Below are positions 31,799 to 40,850 of a stretch of DNA of 64,000 nt, one piece after another. The stretch lies in NCBI RefSeq assembly GCF_023074175.1, contig NZ_JADPKS010000103.1, positions 34,215-98,214 of the forward strand. Direction: 5' to 3'. The DNA comes from Bradyrhizobium sp. 139. GTDB lineage: Bacteria > Pseudomonadota > Alphaproteobacteria > Rhizobiales > Xanthobacteraceae. The notes under the pieces are model-generated. The model had not been told where the DNA came from, made no database searches, and saw only the letters and a list, made by a program, of their open reading frames with translations. Each line of letters begins with the position of its first letter. The first letter of the stretch is position 1. The translations under genes were made by a program, and so were the position numbers.

Positions 31799-34522
31799 TT
31801 GGCCACCACTGTCACCGTCAGCAGGACCAACAACGCAGACATCGACGGCCTGCTGTCGGGCTACAAATGGTCTGGCGCGATCACCTACAGCTTTCCCGAC
31901 TCACCGAGCGACTACGCCAATCCGTACAGCGGCGGCGACGGCGAGCCGACCACGTCCGGCTTCGCTTCGGCGCCCAGCCAGATGCAGGCCGCGATCAACT
32001 ACGCGATCGGGCTGATCCTCGGCTACACCAACGCCAATATCCAGTACGCGGGCACGAACGGCGCGGATATCATGGTCGCGCAATCGCCGTCGGCTAATCC
32101 GACCTCCTACGCCTACTACCCAGGTAACTATGCGGCAGGCGGCGACGTGTGGTTCGGGACCCAATACAACTACTCGCTGGCCAAGCTCGGCAATTACTAT
32201 TTCACGACCGCGCTGCACGAGCTCGGCCACGCTTTCGGCCTCAAGCACAGCCAGGAGACGGGCGGCCCGGCCAACGTCGCGGTGCCGAGTGCGCATGACG
32301 ACAGCGAATACACCGTCATGAGCTATCGCAGCTATGTCGGTGCTTCGACGTCGACGGGCTACACCAACGAGGCGTACGGATATCCGCAGACCTACATGGC
32401 CAACGATATCCTCGCGCTGCAAACGATGTACGGCGCGAACTACACGACCCAGAGCGGCAGCACCCTCTATACCTGGAACCCGACCACGGGGCAGGAGTTC
32501 ATCAACGGCGTCGGGCAGCTCGCGCCGGGCGGCGGCGTCGGCGGCTCGTCCAACCGTATCTACGAGACGGTCTGGGACGGCGGCGGCGTCGATACCTACG
32601 ACCTGTCGAACTACACGACGAACCTGAATATCAATCTCAATCCCGGCGCCTCGTCACTGTTCTCGACCGTGCAACTGGCCAATCTCGGGAACGGCCATTA
32701 CGCCTCAGGCAACGTCTACAACGCCTATCTCTCCAACAACGACGCGCGCTCCTACATCGACAACGCCACCGGCGGGTCCGGCAACGACACGATCATCGGG
32801 AACGTCATCGCCAACGTGCTGAACGGCGCCTCCGGCAACGATACGATCACCGGCGGCGGCGGCAACGACACCATCATCGGCGGCTCGGGCACGGATACGG
32901 CTGTGTATTCGGGGAGCCGGGCGAATTACGGGGTCACCTACAACTCGAGCACGCAGACGTTCACGCTCGTGGATCTGCGCTCTGGTTCGCCTGACGGCAC
33001 CGATACGGTCACGGGAGTGGAAAACTTCCAGTTTGCTGATGGTACGATAACAGGCGCATCGCTTGTGGCCCTTCTCAATCCTACAGTGATCGAAGCGTCG
33101 GGCTCGACGAGCTTGGTCTTGGCTGGTTCGAATTACTACCTTGATAGCATCAGCACCGGGACTGGCCCGATGCTGAAATACATGGGCTCGGCCGTGACGG
33201 TCGGGATGTGGCCGTCCTGGTCGCCGATCGGCGCCGAGCAGGTGTCCGGCGGTGGCTACGACGTCGTCTGGAAGAACTCCTCGACCGGGATGTTCTCGTT
33301 CTGGAGTACGGACAGCAACGGCAACTTTGTTACACACTTGGCCGCAGACGCAGACGGCAGCAGCACGACGGTGACGTCGCTGGAGAGCACGCTCCACCAG
33401 GACCTCAACGGTGATGGCGTGATCGGCGCTGCCGCCTCCACCACCATCGAGGCGGCGGGCTCAACCAGCCTGGTTCAGACCGGTTCGTACTTTTACCTCG
33501 ACAGCATCAGCACCGGCACCGGACCGACGCTGAAATATTCGGGCTCGGCGGTGACAGTCGGGATGTGGCCATCATGGTCGCCGATCGGCGCCGAGCAGGT
33601 GTCCGGCGGTGGCTACGACGTCGTCTGGAAGAACTCCTCGACCGGGATGTTCTCGTTCTGGAGCACGGACAGCAACGGCAACTTCGTTACGCACTTGGCC
33701 GCAGACGCAGACGGCAGCAGCACGACGGTGACGTCGCTGGAGACCACGTTCCACCAGGACCTCAACGGTGACGGCGTGATCGGCGCTGGCGCCTCCACCA
33801 CCATCGAGGCGGCGGGCTCAACCAGCCTGATTCAGACCGGTTCGAACTTTTACCTCGACAGCATCAGCACCGGCACCGGCCCGACGTTGAAATATTCGGG
33901 CTCGGCGGTGACGGTCGGGATGTGGCCGTCCTGGTCCCCGATCGGCGCCGAGCAGGTGTCCGGCGGTGGCTACGACGTCGTCTGGAAGAACTCCTCGACC
34001 GGGATGTTCTCGTTCTGGAGCACGGACAGCAACGGCAACTTCGTTACGCACTTGGCCGCAGACGCAGATGGCAGCAGTACGACGGTGACGTCGCTGGAGA
34101 CCACGTTCCATCAGGACCTCAACGGTGACGGCGTGATCGGCGCTGCCTCCTCCACCACTATCGAGGCGGCGGGCTCGACCGTTCAGGTCGGTTCGAACAA
34201 CGACTACGAATTCGTTTGGAAGAATTCCTCGACCGGAATGTTCTCGTTGTGGAGCGCGAAAAGCGACGGCAATTTTGCTTTGCAATTGGCTCCAGATGCG
34301 GCCGGCAGCAGCACGACAGTGACGTCGCTGGAGACAATTTTCCAGCACTTCAACAGCGATGGCGTGATCGGCAACCAGGCCTTAGCCGATACAGGACTGA
34401 ATGCGCTGGACCCGCGGATAGGGGCCCTCCTGGACCAATCGGTGCTTCACGAGATTCATGCGAGCAATAGTCCGGATCTTGTGTTCTCTGGCCAGCACGA
34501 TGCGGGGTTCCTTCTCCGTTGA
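31799..34522 (+). CDS. Serralysin-like RTX zinc metalloprotease with tandem 119-residue repeats
   Basis: This 907-residue protein starts at TTG with GGAGAG just upstream. The zinc site HELGHAFGLKH is at residues 140-150 and the Met-turn VMSY is near 174, as in serralysins (peptidase family M10). Calcium-binding RTX nonapeptides follow (GGSGNDTIIG, GGGGNDTIIG; about 325-365). From residue 430 there are three near-identical repeats of 119 residues and a shortened fourth; each ends in an EF-hand-like loop (DLNGDGVIG). There is no N-terminal signal, as expected for type I secretion, but no type I exporter genes lie in this window. The last 45 residues look unlike the repeats. Confidence 0.88.
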   Translation: MATTVTVSRTNNADIDGLLSGYKWSGAITYSFPDSPSDYANPYSGGDGEPTTSGFASAPSQMQAAINYAIGLILGYTNANIQYAGTNGADIMVAQSPSANPTSYAYYPGNYAAGGDVWFGTQYNYSLAKLGNYYFTTALHELGHAFGLKHSQETGGPANVAVPSAHDDSEYTVMSYRSYVGASTSTGYTNEAYGYPQTYMANDILALQTMYGANYTTQSGSTLYTWNPTTGQEFINGVGQLAPGGGVGGSSNRIYETVWDGGGVDTYDLSNYTTNLNINLNPGASSLFSTVQLANLGNGHYASGNVYNAYLSNNDARSYIDNATGGSGNDTIIGNVIANVLNGASGNDTITGGGGNDTIIGGSGTDTAVYSGSRANYGVTYNSSTQTFTLVDLRSGSPDGTDTVTGVENFQFADGTITGASLVALLNPTVIEASGSTSLVLAGSNYYLDSISTGTGPMLKYMGSAVTVGMWPSWSPIGAEQVSGGGYDVVWKNSSTGMFSFWSTDSNGNFVTHLAADADGSSTTVTSLESTLHQDLNGDGVIGAAASTTIEAAGSTSLVQTGSYFYLDSISTGTGPTLKYSGSAVTVGMWPSWSPIGAEQVSGGGYDVVWKNSSTGMFSFWSTDSNGNFVTHLAADADGSSTTVTSLETTFHQDLNGDGVIGAGASTTIEAAGSTSLIQTGSNFYLDSISTGTGPTLKYSGSAVTVGMWPSWSPIGAEQVSGGGYDVVWKNSSTGMFSFWSTDSNGNFVTHLAADADGSSTTVTSLETTFHQDLNGDGVIGAASSTTIEAAGSTVQVGSNNDYEFVWKNSSTGMFSLWSAKSDGNFALQLAPDAAGSSTTVTSLETIFQHFNSDGVIGNQALADTGLNALDPRIGALLDQSVLHEIHASNSPDLVFSGQHDAGFLLR
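33086..34156 (+). repeat. Three tandem 357-bp coding repeats
   Basis: Units lie at 33086-33442, 33443-33799 and 33800-34156; each is exactly 357 bp and encodes 119 residues. Units 2 and 3 are almost identical in DNA and unit 1 differs slightly more, which points to recent duplication or gene conversion. A fourth unit (34157 to about 34373) has lost about 45 residues between the first strand and VWKNSSTGMFS. The repeats keep the frame of the RTX protein. Confidence 0.92.
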
Positions 34523-34796
34523 CGGTGCAAGCGATCCATGTTCGAGTAGTATGTGTCGAAATGGCAGCGCGGCACTCTGTTGCGAGCACCTAGCTGGACG
34601 TTTGCTTAGCAGCCTTCGGTGCCTTCACATTCGTTGCTGCCTTCGTCGGTCCTTTGCCCAGCGCACGCGACGCGAGCCGAAGATCCAAAACATCGCATAC
34701 TGGAATACGATAGAGATTGCGGCGAGGCCTCTCAATTTGTTGGCAAATTCAATCCGTGCGCCTGAGCGCGCTTGTACGAAGGCGGCCCGTTGCTTC

Positions 34797-36509
34797 ATGT
34801 TTTTGAGTGCCGATCGAAAAATGCATTCACCGGGCAATAAGGCAGTGTTGGTTGCCGCATCGGTGCTAGCAGCTTTGGCATTGCTTTTCATGGGAAGATG
34901 CATCTGGCTCATGGAGCGCGGTTTCGATCTCACCGATGAATCGTTTTACCTCATGATGTCCAAAGAGCCGGAGCGCTATGACCTATTTTTTGGCCTTTTT
35001 GGCTATGGGCTTCACCCACTGTTCGAACTTTCCGGCGGGGCGATCGTTTGGATGCGACGGATCGGCGCGATCATACTGATCGGGGCTGGTGCATTCGTGG
35101 GCTCAGTAGCTGCCGGAGGCACCAAGAAGACAATCTCGGGTGTGCTACTGATAACCGCGGCCGCTTTCACGTCGGTGATCTACTATCATCCGTGGATTCC
35201 CATGCCGTCGTACAATTGGCTGCTTGCCATTGCGTCTTACCCGCTCTTTGCTTCTGTCCTGCTACTTCGACACGAGCGCAATTTCGTGTGGTCGGCTCTC
35301 GCCGCCGGGGTGGCGGCTGTTCTCGTCGCCTTTACCCGGCCCCAAAATGCGCTGGCATTCGGCGCAATCTATGCCGTTGCGGGTTGCCTGGCGATCTCTG
35401 GATGGAAGAGCAGGGTGAATCAGGCGCTTCGCGTGTCTGGTTTCATCGCTGTTCTGCTGGTGCCTTGTCTCTTGCTCCTGCCAGTCTCTACCATCCTGGA
35501 GCAGATCCGCATATACACGTCCATCTTCGGAATGTCGCATCCGATCCAGTTTTCGATCCTTCAGCAGCAAATCGAGTTCGTCTCCTCAAGCTGGTTTTGG
35601 TTCATGTCGATTGTCTTGTTCGTCGCGGCCTTTATTCTGCGTGATACAGGGCACATGCGATTGAAGGTGCCGTTCGCGATCTTGGCTTCGGTCTTGATAG
35701 GCATTGCGCTGATTGACGGGCCTCATTCGCTCTGGTCGCTGGCCATCGGTACACGGCCCGGAGCGATAGCATGGTGCCTTCTGGCGATTTGTTGCTGGGA
35801 AAAGAACGTGGATTCCAGGCTCGTTTTGCTGCTTGCGGTATCCGGCTTAATTCCGTGGGCCGCAACGGTCGGAGGCGCTGCCTCGGTCGGCAACCAGTTG
35901 ATGTTCTTCTCGGGAATATCGCTGTTCATCGCTATCGTCGCGACGTCATTGGCCGCACAACGAAGCACTTTCGTGACTCTGTCCGCAGTCTCCGCTGCAC
36001 TGTTCCTCTCCTACTCATCCGTCCGAGCAGGACTAGCCAGGCCCTATCGGCTCGCTGCTCCCATCGACATGCAGACCCAGCCCGTCACGATCGGCGGACA
36101 TGAGGTGCTGGTCGACGAGAGGACCAGAGATTTCGTTGAGACGTTGCAGGCCGATGCGCGCGCTGCAGGCTTTTGCCCGGGTGAAGATGCAATCGACCTC
36201 AGTGGAAGCATTCCTGGCGCAGTCATTGCGATCGGGGGACGACAACCGGTCTTTCCTTGGCTGTTCACGGGGTATCCGTTCTCACAGCATCTGGCTCGGT
36301 CTTATCTCGCTCTGCTGGGATCCGGACGATTAGCTCGTTCATGGTTGCTGATGAGTCGAACTCAAAACTCGTTCACGATGGAGCAGTGGCAATCGCTTGG
36401 TGTGAATTTCGACGATTATCGCCTAGTCGGCGTCGCGAGACATCCGGTCGATTCGACCGAGGTGACACTATTTGCGCCCCGAAATCCCGAGCGATCATGT
36501 GCCGGTTGA
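34797..36509 (+). CDS. Large polytopic membrane protein of unknown function
   Basis: This protein of about 570 residues has roughly ten to twelve hydrophobic segments and a soluble C-terminal part. After the first segment it has GFDLTDESFYL, an acidic loop of the kind found in GT-C fold glycosyltransferases, so a lipid-linked sugar transferase role is possible but not shown. The start is uncertain: ATG at 34797 or 34821, neither with a strong ribosome site; the frame is open further upstream without membrane character. Third-position GC is lower than in the neighbours. It precedes two other large membrane proteins and the CDP-sugar operon. Confidence 0.7.
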   Translation: MFLSADRKMHSPGNKAVLVAASVLAALALLFMGRCIWLMERGFDLTDESFYLMMSKEPERYDLFFGLFGYGLHPLFELSGGAIVWMRRIGAIILIGAGAFVGSVAAGGTKKTISGVLLITAAAFTSVIYYHPWIPMPSYNWLLAIASYPLFASVLLLRHERNFVWSALAAGVAAVLVAFTRPQNALAFGAIYAVAGCLAISGWKSRVNQALRVSGFIAVLLVPCLLLLPVSTILEQIRIYTSIFGMSHPIQFSILQQQIEFVSSSWFWFMSIVLFVAAFILRDTGHMRLKVPFAILASVLIGIALIDGPHSLWSLAIGTRPGAIAWCLLAICCWEKNVDSRLVLLLAVSGLIPWAATVGGAASVGNQLMFFSGISLFIAIVATSLAAQRSTFVTLSAVSAALFLSYSSVRAGLARPYRLAAPIDMQTQPVTIGGHEVLVDERTRDFVETLQADARAAGFCPGEDAIDLSGSIPGAVIAIGGRQPVFPWLFTGYPFSQHLARSYLALLGSGRLARSWLLMSRTQNSFTMEQWQSLGVNFDDYRLVGVARHPVDSTEVTLFAPRNPERSCAG

Positions 36510-36669
36510 TGCTCGTTAGTGCCCAAATCGGAGCGGTCGGTATTTTTTTAATGCCACTATCCAAACTTCTTCCGCGGGCGTTTCGGACCGAACAACGTGG
36601 TCCGCCCGCGTCGCGCTATGGGTGGCAGCCAGTCCTCCACACCATGCGTGCCGATTAGCCAGAGAACTC

Positions 36670-38310
36670 ATGCAACTTGACGTGGCACACGTGCCTGTGC
36701 AAAAGGCCGCTGCACGCATAGGGGATGACGTGAAGCGCATCGATAGCTCCGCCATAGTCTCTCTGTTCGCGTTGGTAACGTCAGCGCTCCTAGTCCTTCA
36801 TTTCGGCTCGTTTATCGATCGAGCGACCCCGGCGCTGGTCGATGACCATGACATCATCAATCCCCTCAAGGCGTCTGCCTCGGCGCCGCTCGCGGACGTC
36901 TGGGCCGATTTGAAGCAGACGGACGAGTATCAGGAACTCGCAATCACTGGCCGGGCGTCGCGGTTCAGGCCCGCGCACTATCCGCTCAAGTCACTCCAGA
37001 TCTATCTTTTCGGCGATAACATCCGCCTCTGGTACATCGCGATTTTCGCCATGTACGTGGCGACCGCGACGGCTCTTTTTGCGCTTCTCTTTCACAGCCT
37101 TGGGCTGACAAGTGCGGTGGTTTTCGGAGTCTTGTATTTCGCGCACCCTGCCTGGTCCGACATCTTCCCCCGGCTCGGACCGGTCGAAATCGACTGCATT
37201 TTCGTCGGAACGATCCTGATCTGGTTGCTGTGGCGCGCGATCGTGGATGCGAAGCGCCTTGACATGGTGCTCGCCTTTCCCGCGGCTTTGGTATTTGGTG
37301 CAACCAAGGAGCCGAATTCCGTGCTCCTGATCGCGCTGGGCGCACTAGTTATGGTCTGCGGTCTGATCCTGTCGAATCGGCGAATGGCCTTGGGAGGGGG
37401 TGTCGCAACTGTCGCGGGCGCCCTGGTTCTCGCGGTCTTCCTGAAGCTGACGTCTACCGTGGGCAGCGGGATCGTTTCGTTGTCAGGCCCGACCGACAGC
37501 TACTTCTTTCATTCGGTGCGCAACGAGGCCCGCGAGTGGATGCTGCTCACGCGTGACGACAACACCGGATGGGTCGTGTTTGCCCTTCTGGCTGCGCTCG
37601 CTTGCGCGGCCATTGCCAAGGCGAGCGGACTCATCAGGATCGCCTGGCTCGAGCTCATGGCGTTGCTACTTGCCGTCGTCTCAATCGAGGCGATGAGATT
37701 TACGCTGTTCTACCTGACCTACGCCGTCAGCAATGGAGGAGGCCTGGATCCGATCTCGATGCGGTATGGGTCTCCGATGTTCGTGGTGACATCGATCGTT
37801 GCGGCGATTGTATTTGGTCGTCTGATCGTCAACGCGACGCCCAAAGTTTCGATCGCCGTCAACGCCCTTGCGATGGCATGCGTGCTCGCAATGCTGGTCG
37901 TGAACGAAGGCGTATTGACGCCGAGGACGCTTACAAGCCGGGAGCAATGGCGCACATTCAACGCCGAAGCCGAGACCGCCATCCTGGATACCGCAAACTG
38001 GTTGACCAAGGCGCGAGAGCAGGGCATATCCCCGATCCTGCTAGTCACAGGCCCGTCGCTGGAATGGGAACCGAAACTCTCCCTTATGATGTTCTTGCGC
38101 CATCGGATGCCGGACACGCCCGTCTATTTCGATCCAAAAGAGCAATCAATCAATCACAAGTTCTATGTTCCCTTTTCTGCCCGCTATGGCGGCCAGCCCC
38201 TTCCCGAGACCGTCGTCCTAACGCCGGAGAATTGCATTGAGGTTCACGTCGACGTCGAGAGGTTCAAAGACAGCAGGTGCACGACGTTGAGCATCGTCAA
38301 GCCGAACTAG
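36670..38310 (+). CDS. Polytopic membrane protein, possibly GT-C-like
   Basis: This protein of 546 residues has many membrane segments and a periplasmic-looking C-terminal domain (about 420-546). The first loop after the initial membrane segment holds DDHDIINPLK, an acidic motif again in the position of GT-C catalytic residues. I chose the ATG at 36670; upstream codons are non-hydrophobic and unlike the family. Unknown function. It follows the previous membrane protein by 160 bp on the same strand and is likely part of the same surface-glycan group. Confidence 0.72.
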   Translation: MQLDVAHVPVQKAAARIGDDVKRIDSSAIVSLFALVTSALLVLHFGSFIDRATPALVDDHDIINPLKASASAPLADVWADLKQTDEYQELAITGRASRFRPAHYPLKSLQIYLFGDNIRLWYIAIFAMYVATATALFALLFHSLGLTSAVVFGVLYFAHPAWSDIFPRLGPVEIDCIFVGTILIWLLWRAIVDAKRLDMVLAFPAALVFGATKEPNSVLLIALGALVMVCGLILSNRRMALGGGVATVAGALVLAVFLKLTSTVGSGIVSLSGPTDSYFFHSVRNEAREWMLLTRDDNTGWVVFALLAALACAAIAKASGLIRIAWLELMALLLAVVSIEAMRFTLFYLTYAVSNGGGLDPISMRYGSPMFVVTSIVAAIVFGRLIVNATPKVSIAVNALAMACVLAMLVVNEGVLTPRTLTSREQWRTFNAEAETAILDTANWLTKAREQGISPILLVTGPSLEWEPKLSLMMFLRHRMPDTPVYFDPKEQSINHKFYVPFSARYGGQPLPETVVLTPENCIEVHVDVERFKDSRCTTLSIVKPN

Positions 38311-38398
38311 GTTGCATTGATCGCGCGGACCAGGGTCGCGATCATTTCGTTATGCTTTACGTCGCAGTTTCGATTGATTTGCAAATTTGAAGGCATTT

Positions 38399-39862
38399 AT
38401 GTCCACTAGCGCGTTTGCATCTACCGCCGAGCGCTCAAGCGGCTTCCGTCGGGCCCGGGTGGTCTGGGTTGTCGCGGGGCTGATCCCGGCGATCTTCCTG
38501 TTCGTCTTCCTCGCCCTGACATTTTTCGCAGCCCCTGAGCATGACGACTATTGCATCGCAAATCAGTACGTGAGCAACGGCTTGGTGCAGAGCGTCATCA
38601 ACCTCTACAATGAGCTGTCGGGCCGGGTTGTGCCGTTCGTGCTTCTCCAGGTGCCCGCCGCGATCGCCTCGGCCACTGGCACCAATATCGTGTTTGCCTA
38701 TTCCTTGACGATGGCAACCGGTGCCTTCGTGTTCCTTATTGGAACCGCAGTCGCGATCGCCCGGGCCTGGCCGTGCGCTGGCGGCGTGACCTTGGTTTTC
38801 GTTGTGGTCGCATTCGCCGCTACGATAGTCGGCGCTTCGCCCAGTGTGCGCGATCTGCTCTATTGGCTGCCGGCGGCCGCCTGCTACGTTCCACCGGCGC
38901 TTGCTTCCATTTTGATCCTCGGAGAGTGCGTTCGGGCGCTGGATCAGGGGAGCGAGTTCTCGAAGCTCGCGACCGTCGGTATGGCTGCGGTCGGCCTCAT
39001 CGGCTCGCTGTGCAACGAATTCACGGGTGTGTGGCTGGTCCTCATTATCGCAAATTCGGCAATTGCGCGCCGTCTCCTCGAGCAGAAGCCGCAAGTTGCT
39101 CGTCACGTACTGATTGCAACCGCGATCTTGTTCGGTTGGGTAGTAGTCGTGTTGGCCAAAGGCAACAGCATTCGCATGGGCCAGCTCACCGGCGCCGGCG
39201 ACGTCGCTCGATCGCTGCATGAGGCGCTGCGCTTTTCTCTGGTCGGCCTCGGCCGGTTCTTTCGCGAACCCGCGATTATCGGGTGGCTCGTGGCCGTCGC
39301 CGCCGTGACTCTGGCGCAGTCCCAAGCGCGGCCGCCAGAACCCCGCACAAAGCTATTGGCACTCGGGGTTGCCGTGGTGTGTCTCGCATGCTGCTACTTC
39401 GAATATTTCACGCACGAGTTCTCCACGGGCGGCCCGCTTGTTGAAAGGGCGCAGAACCAAGCCTTGATGCTCCTTCTTTTCGGCATCACCTTGAGTGTCT
39501 CGTTGCTGGTCCGGGCATATCGTCCGAGGTTCGGCCCGCTGCCCGTGTCGGCGCAAGGAGTACTTACGCTCGATTCCCTGGCACTGCCGGCGGCGCTGAC
39601 CGTGGTGATGGCGGTGTCGATCTTACTGAGTTCGACGGCATCGCTCGTTCGTGCTGAGGGAAGCAGCCTTTATCCATACTGGCGGGAAAGCGTCGAGCGA
39701 GACAGGCTACTTTCGACGAGTTCCGATGAGATCGTGACTGTCGCCAAGCACAGACAGACGCCCTCCATGCTCATGACCGCTGACGTGACAGTCGCGACCG
39801 GTTGCGTCGCTGCCTTCTATAAAAAGGCGCGGATCATCGGCATTGATCCTCCAAACCTGTGA
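38399..39862 (+). CDS. DUF6056-like membrane protein
   Basis: This protein of 487 residues has about ten membrane segments and the early loop EHDDYCIANQYVSNG, which matches the DUF6056 style of proteins found in glycan loci, whose acidic pair after the first membrane helix suggests GT-C-like chemistry. I chose the ATG at 38399, which has GAAGG five bases upstream; a TTG at 38387 would add four residues. It is the last of three large membrane proteins before the CDP-sugar operon. The function is unproven. Confidence 0.72.
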   Translation: MSTSAFASTAERSSGFRRARVVWVVAGLIPAIFLFVFLALTFFAAPEHDDYCIANQYVSNGLVQSVINLYNELSGRVVPFVLLQVPAAIASATGTNIVFAYSLTMATGAFVFLIGTAVAIARAWPCAGGVTLVFVVVAFAATIVGASPSVRDLLYWLPAAACYVPPALASILILGECVRALDQGSEFSKLATVGMAAVGLIGSLCNEFTGVWLVLIIANSAIARRLLEQKPQVARHVLIATAILFGWVVVVLAKGNSIRMGQLTGAGDVARSLHEALRFSLVGLGRFFREPAIIGWLVAVAAVTLAQSQARPPEPRTKLLALGVAVVCLACCYFEYFTHEFSTGGPLVERAQNQALMLLLFGITLSVSLLVRAYRPRFGPLPVSAQGVLTLDSLALPAALTVVMAVSILLSSTASLVRAEGSSLYPYWRESVERDRLLSTSSDEIVTVAKHRQTPSMLMTADVTVATGCVAAFYKKARIIGIDPPNL

Positions 39863-39963
39863 TGCCGCTGTGATGGGGGTTTCACCGTTCGGTCATGCGA
39901 CCAAGTTGAATCTTCTTCGACCCGGAGGTGTCTCGGCCGGCTCCTGTCGTGCGCATTTCGGAA

Positions 39964-39992
39964 TTGTCGTGGAGATGATAGTATTATAATAC
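39964..39992 (+). promoter_or_regulatory. Candidate promoter with perfect 12-bp palindrome before rfbF
   Basis: TTGTCG (39964-39969) and TATAAT (39985-39990) are separated by 15 bp, close to but shorter than the usual spacing. TATAAT sits within the perfect palindrome GTATTATAATAC (39981-39992), the only AT-rich block in the gap. It is 88 bp before the rfbF start. A promoter for the CDP-sugar operon is expected here; this is the best candidate. Confidence 0.35.
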
Positions 39993-40079
39993 CTCTATTC
40001 TGCAGAACGGGTTGCCAGCCGGACAGCATCGTATAGAAGCGGCTGCGCGGCCACTTGCGGTTGCCGTCGGAGATAGTGG

Positions 40080-40850
40080 ATGAAAGTGGTTATCCTTGCG
40101 GGTGGTCTGGGCACGCGCATAGCCGAAGAGACGACGACCCGTCCAAAGCCCATGGTCGAAATCGGCGGAAAGCCGATCCTGTGGCACATCATGAAGATCT
40201 ACAGCCGCCACGGCTTCAATGACTTCGTGATCTGCGTTGGCTACAAGGGCTATTTGATCAAGGAATACTTCGCCAACTACTTCCTTCACATGTCCGACGT
40301 CACGTTTCACCTCGCCGAAAACCGGATGGAGGTGCACCGTGAGACGGCCGAGCCATGGCGGGTGACCCTCGTCGATACCGGCGAAGAGACGCAGACCGGC
40401 GGCCGGCTCAAACGCGTGCTTCCTTACGTCGCCGATGAACCGTTCTTTGCCCTGACCTACGGCGATGGCGTCGCCGATATCGATCTTCAGGCCGAGATCG
40501 CCTTCCACAGGGACCATGGCTGCAAGGCGACCGTTTCGGTGGTGCGGCCGGCGCGAAGGTTCGGCGCTGTGACGATCGAGAACGGCCGGGTGGTCAATTT
40601 CGAGGAGAAGCCCCATGACGATGGCGGCTGGATCAATGGTGGTTTCTTCCTGCTGTCGCCCTCCGTCGGCGATCTGATTGCAGGCGACCAGACCGTGTGG
40701 GAGCGCGAGCCGATGGAGCAGCTTGCCCGCAGCGACCAGCTCCGTGCCTTCATGCATCCCGGCTTCTGGCACCCGATGGATACCTTGCGCGATCGCAACT
40801 ATCTCGAAGACGAGTGGGCCAACAACCGCGCCAAGTGGAGGATCTGGTGA
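40080..40850 (+). CDS. rfbF: Glucose-1-phosphate cytidylyltransferase
   Basis: This 256-residue enzyme makes CDP-glucose from CTP and glucose 1-phosphate. The nucleotidyltransferase signature LAGGLGTRIAEETTTRPKPM and the metal motif YGDGVADID are present. Length is the same as RfbF/DdhA of Salmonella and Yersinia. It is the first gene of an operon whose members overlap by 4 bp (GTGA into rfbG). It commits glucose to CDP-linked 6-deoxy and 3,6-dideoxy sugars. Confidence 0.93.
   Translation: MKVVILAGGLGTRIAEETTTRPKPMVEIGGKPILWHIMKIYSRHGFNDFVICVGYKGYLIKEYFANYFLHMSDVTFHLAENRMEVHRETAEPWRVTLVDTGEETQTGGRLKRVLPYVADEPFFALTYGDGVADIDLQAEIAFHRDHGCKATVSVVRPARRFGAVTIENGRVVNFEEKPHDDGGWINGGFFLLSPSVGDLIAGDQTVWEREPMEQLARSDQLRAFMHPGFWHPMDTLRDRNYLEDEWANNRAKWRIW

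Noticed and set aside
33086..34373. Tandem repeats as a CRISPR-like array
   Set aside because: Units are 357 bp, contiguous, in frame and coding; there are no spacers.
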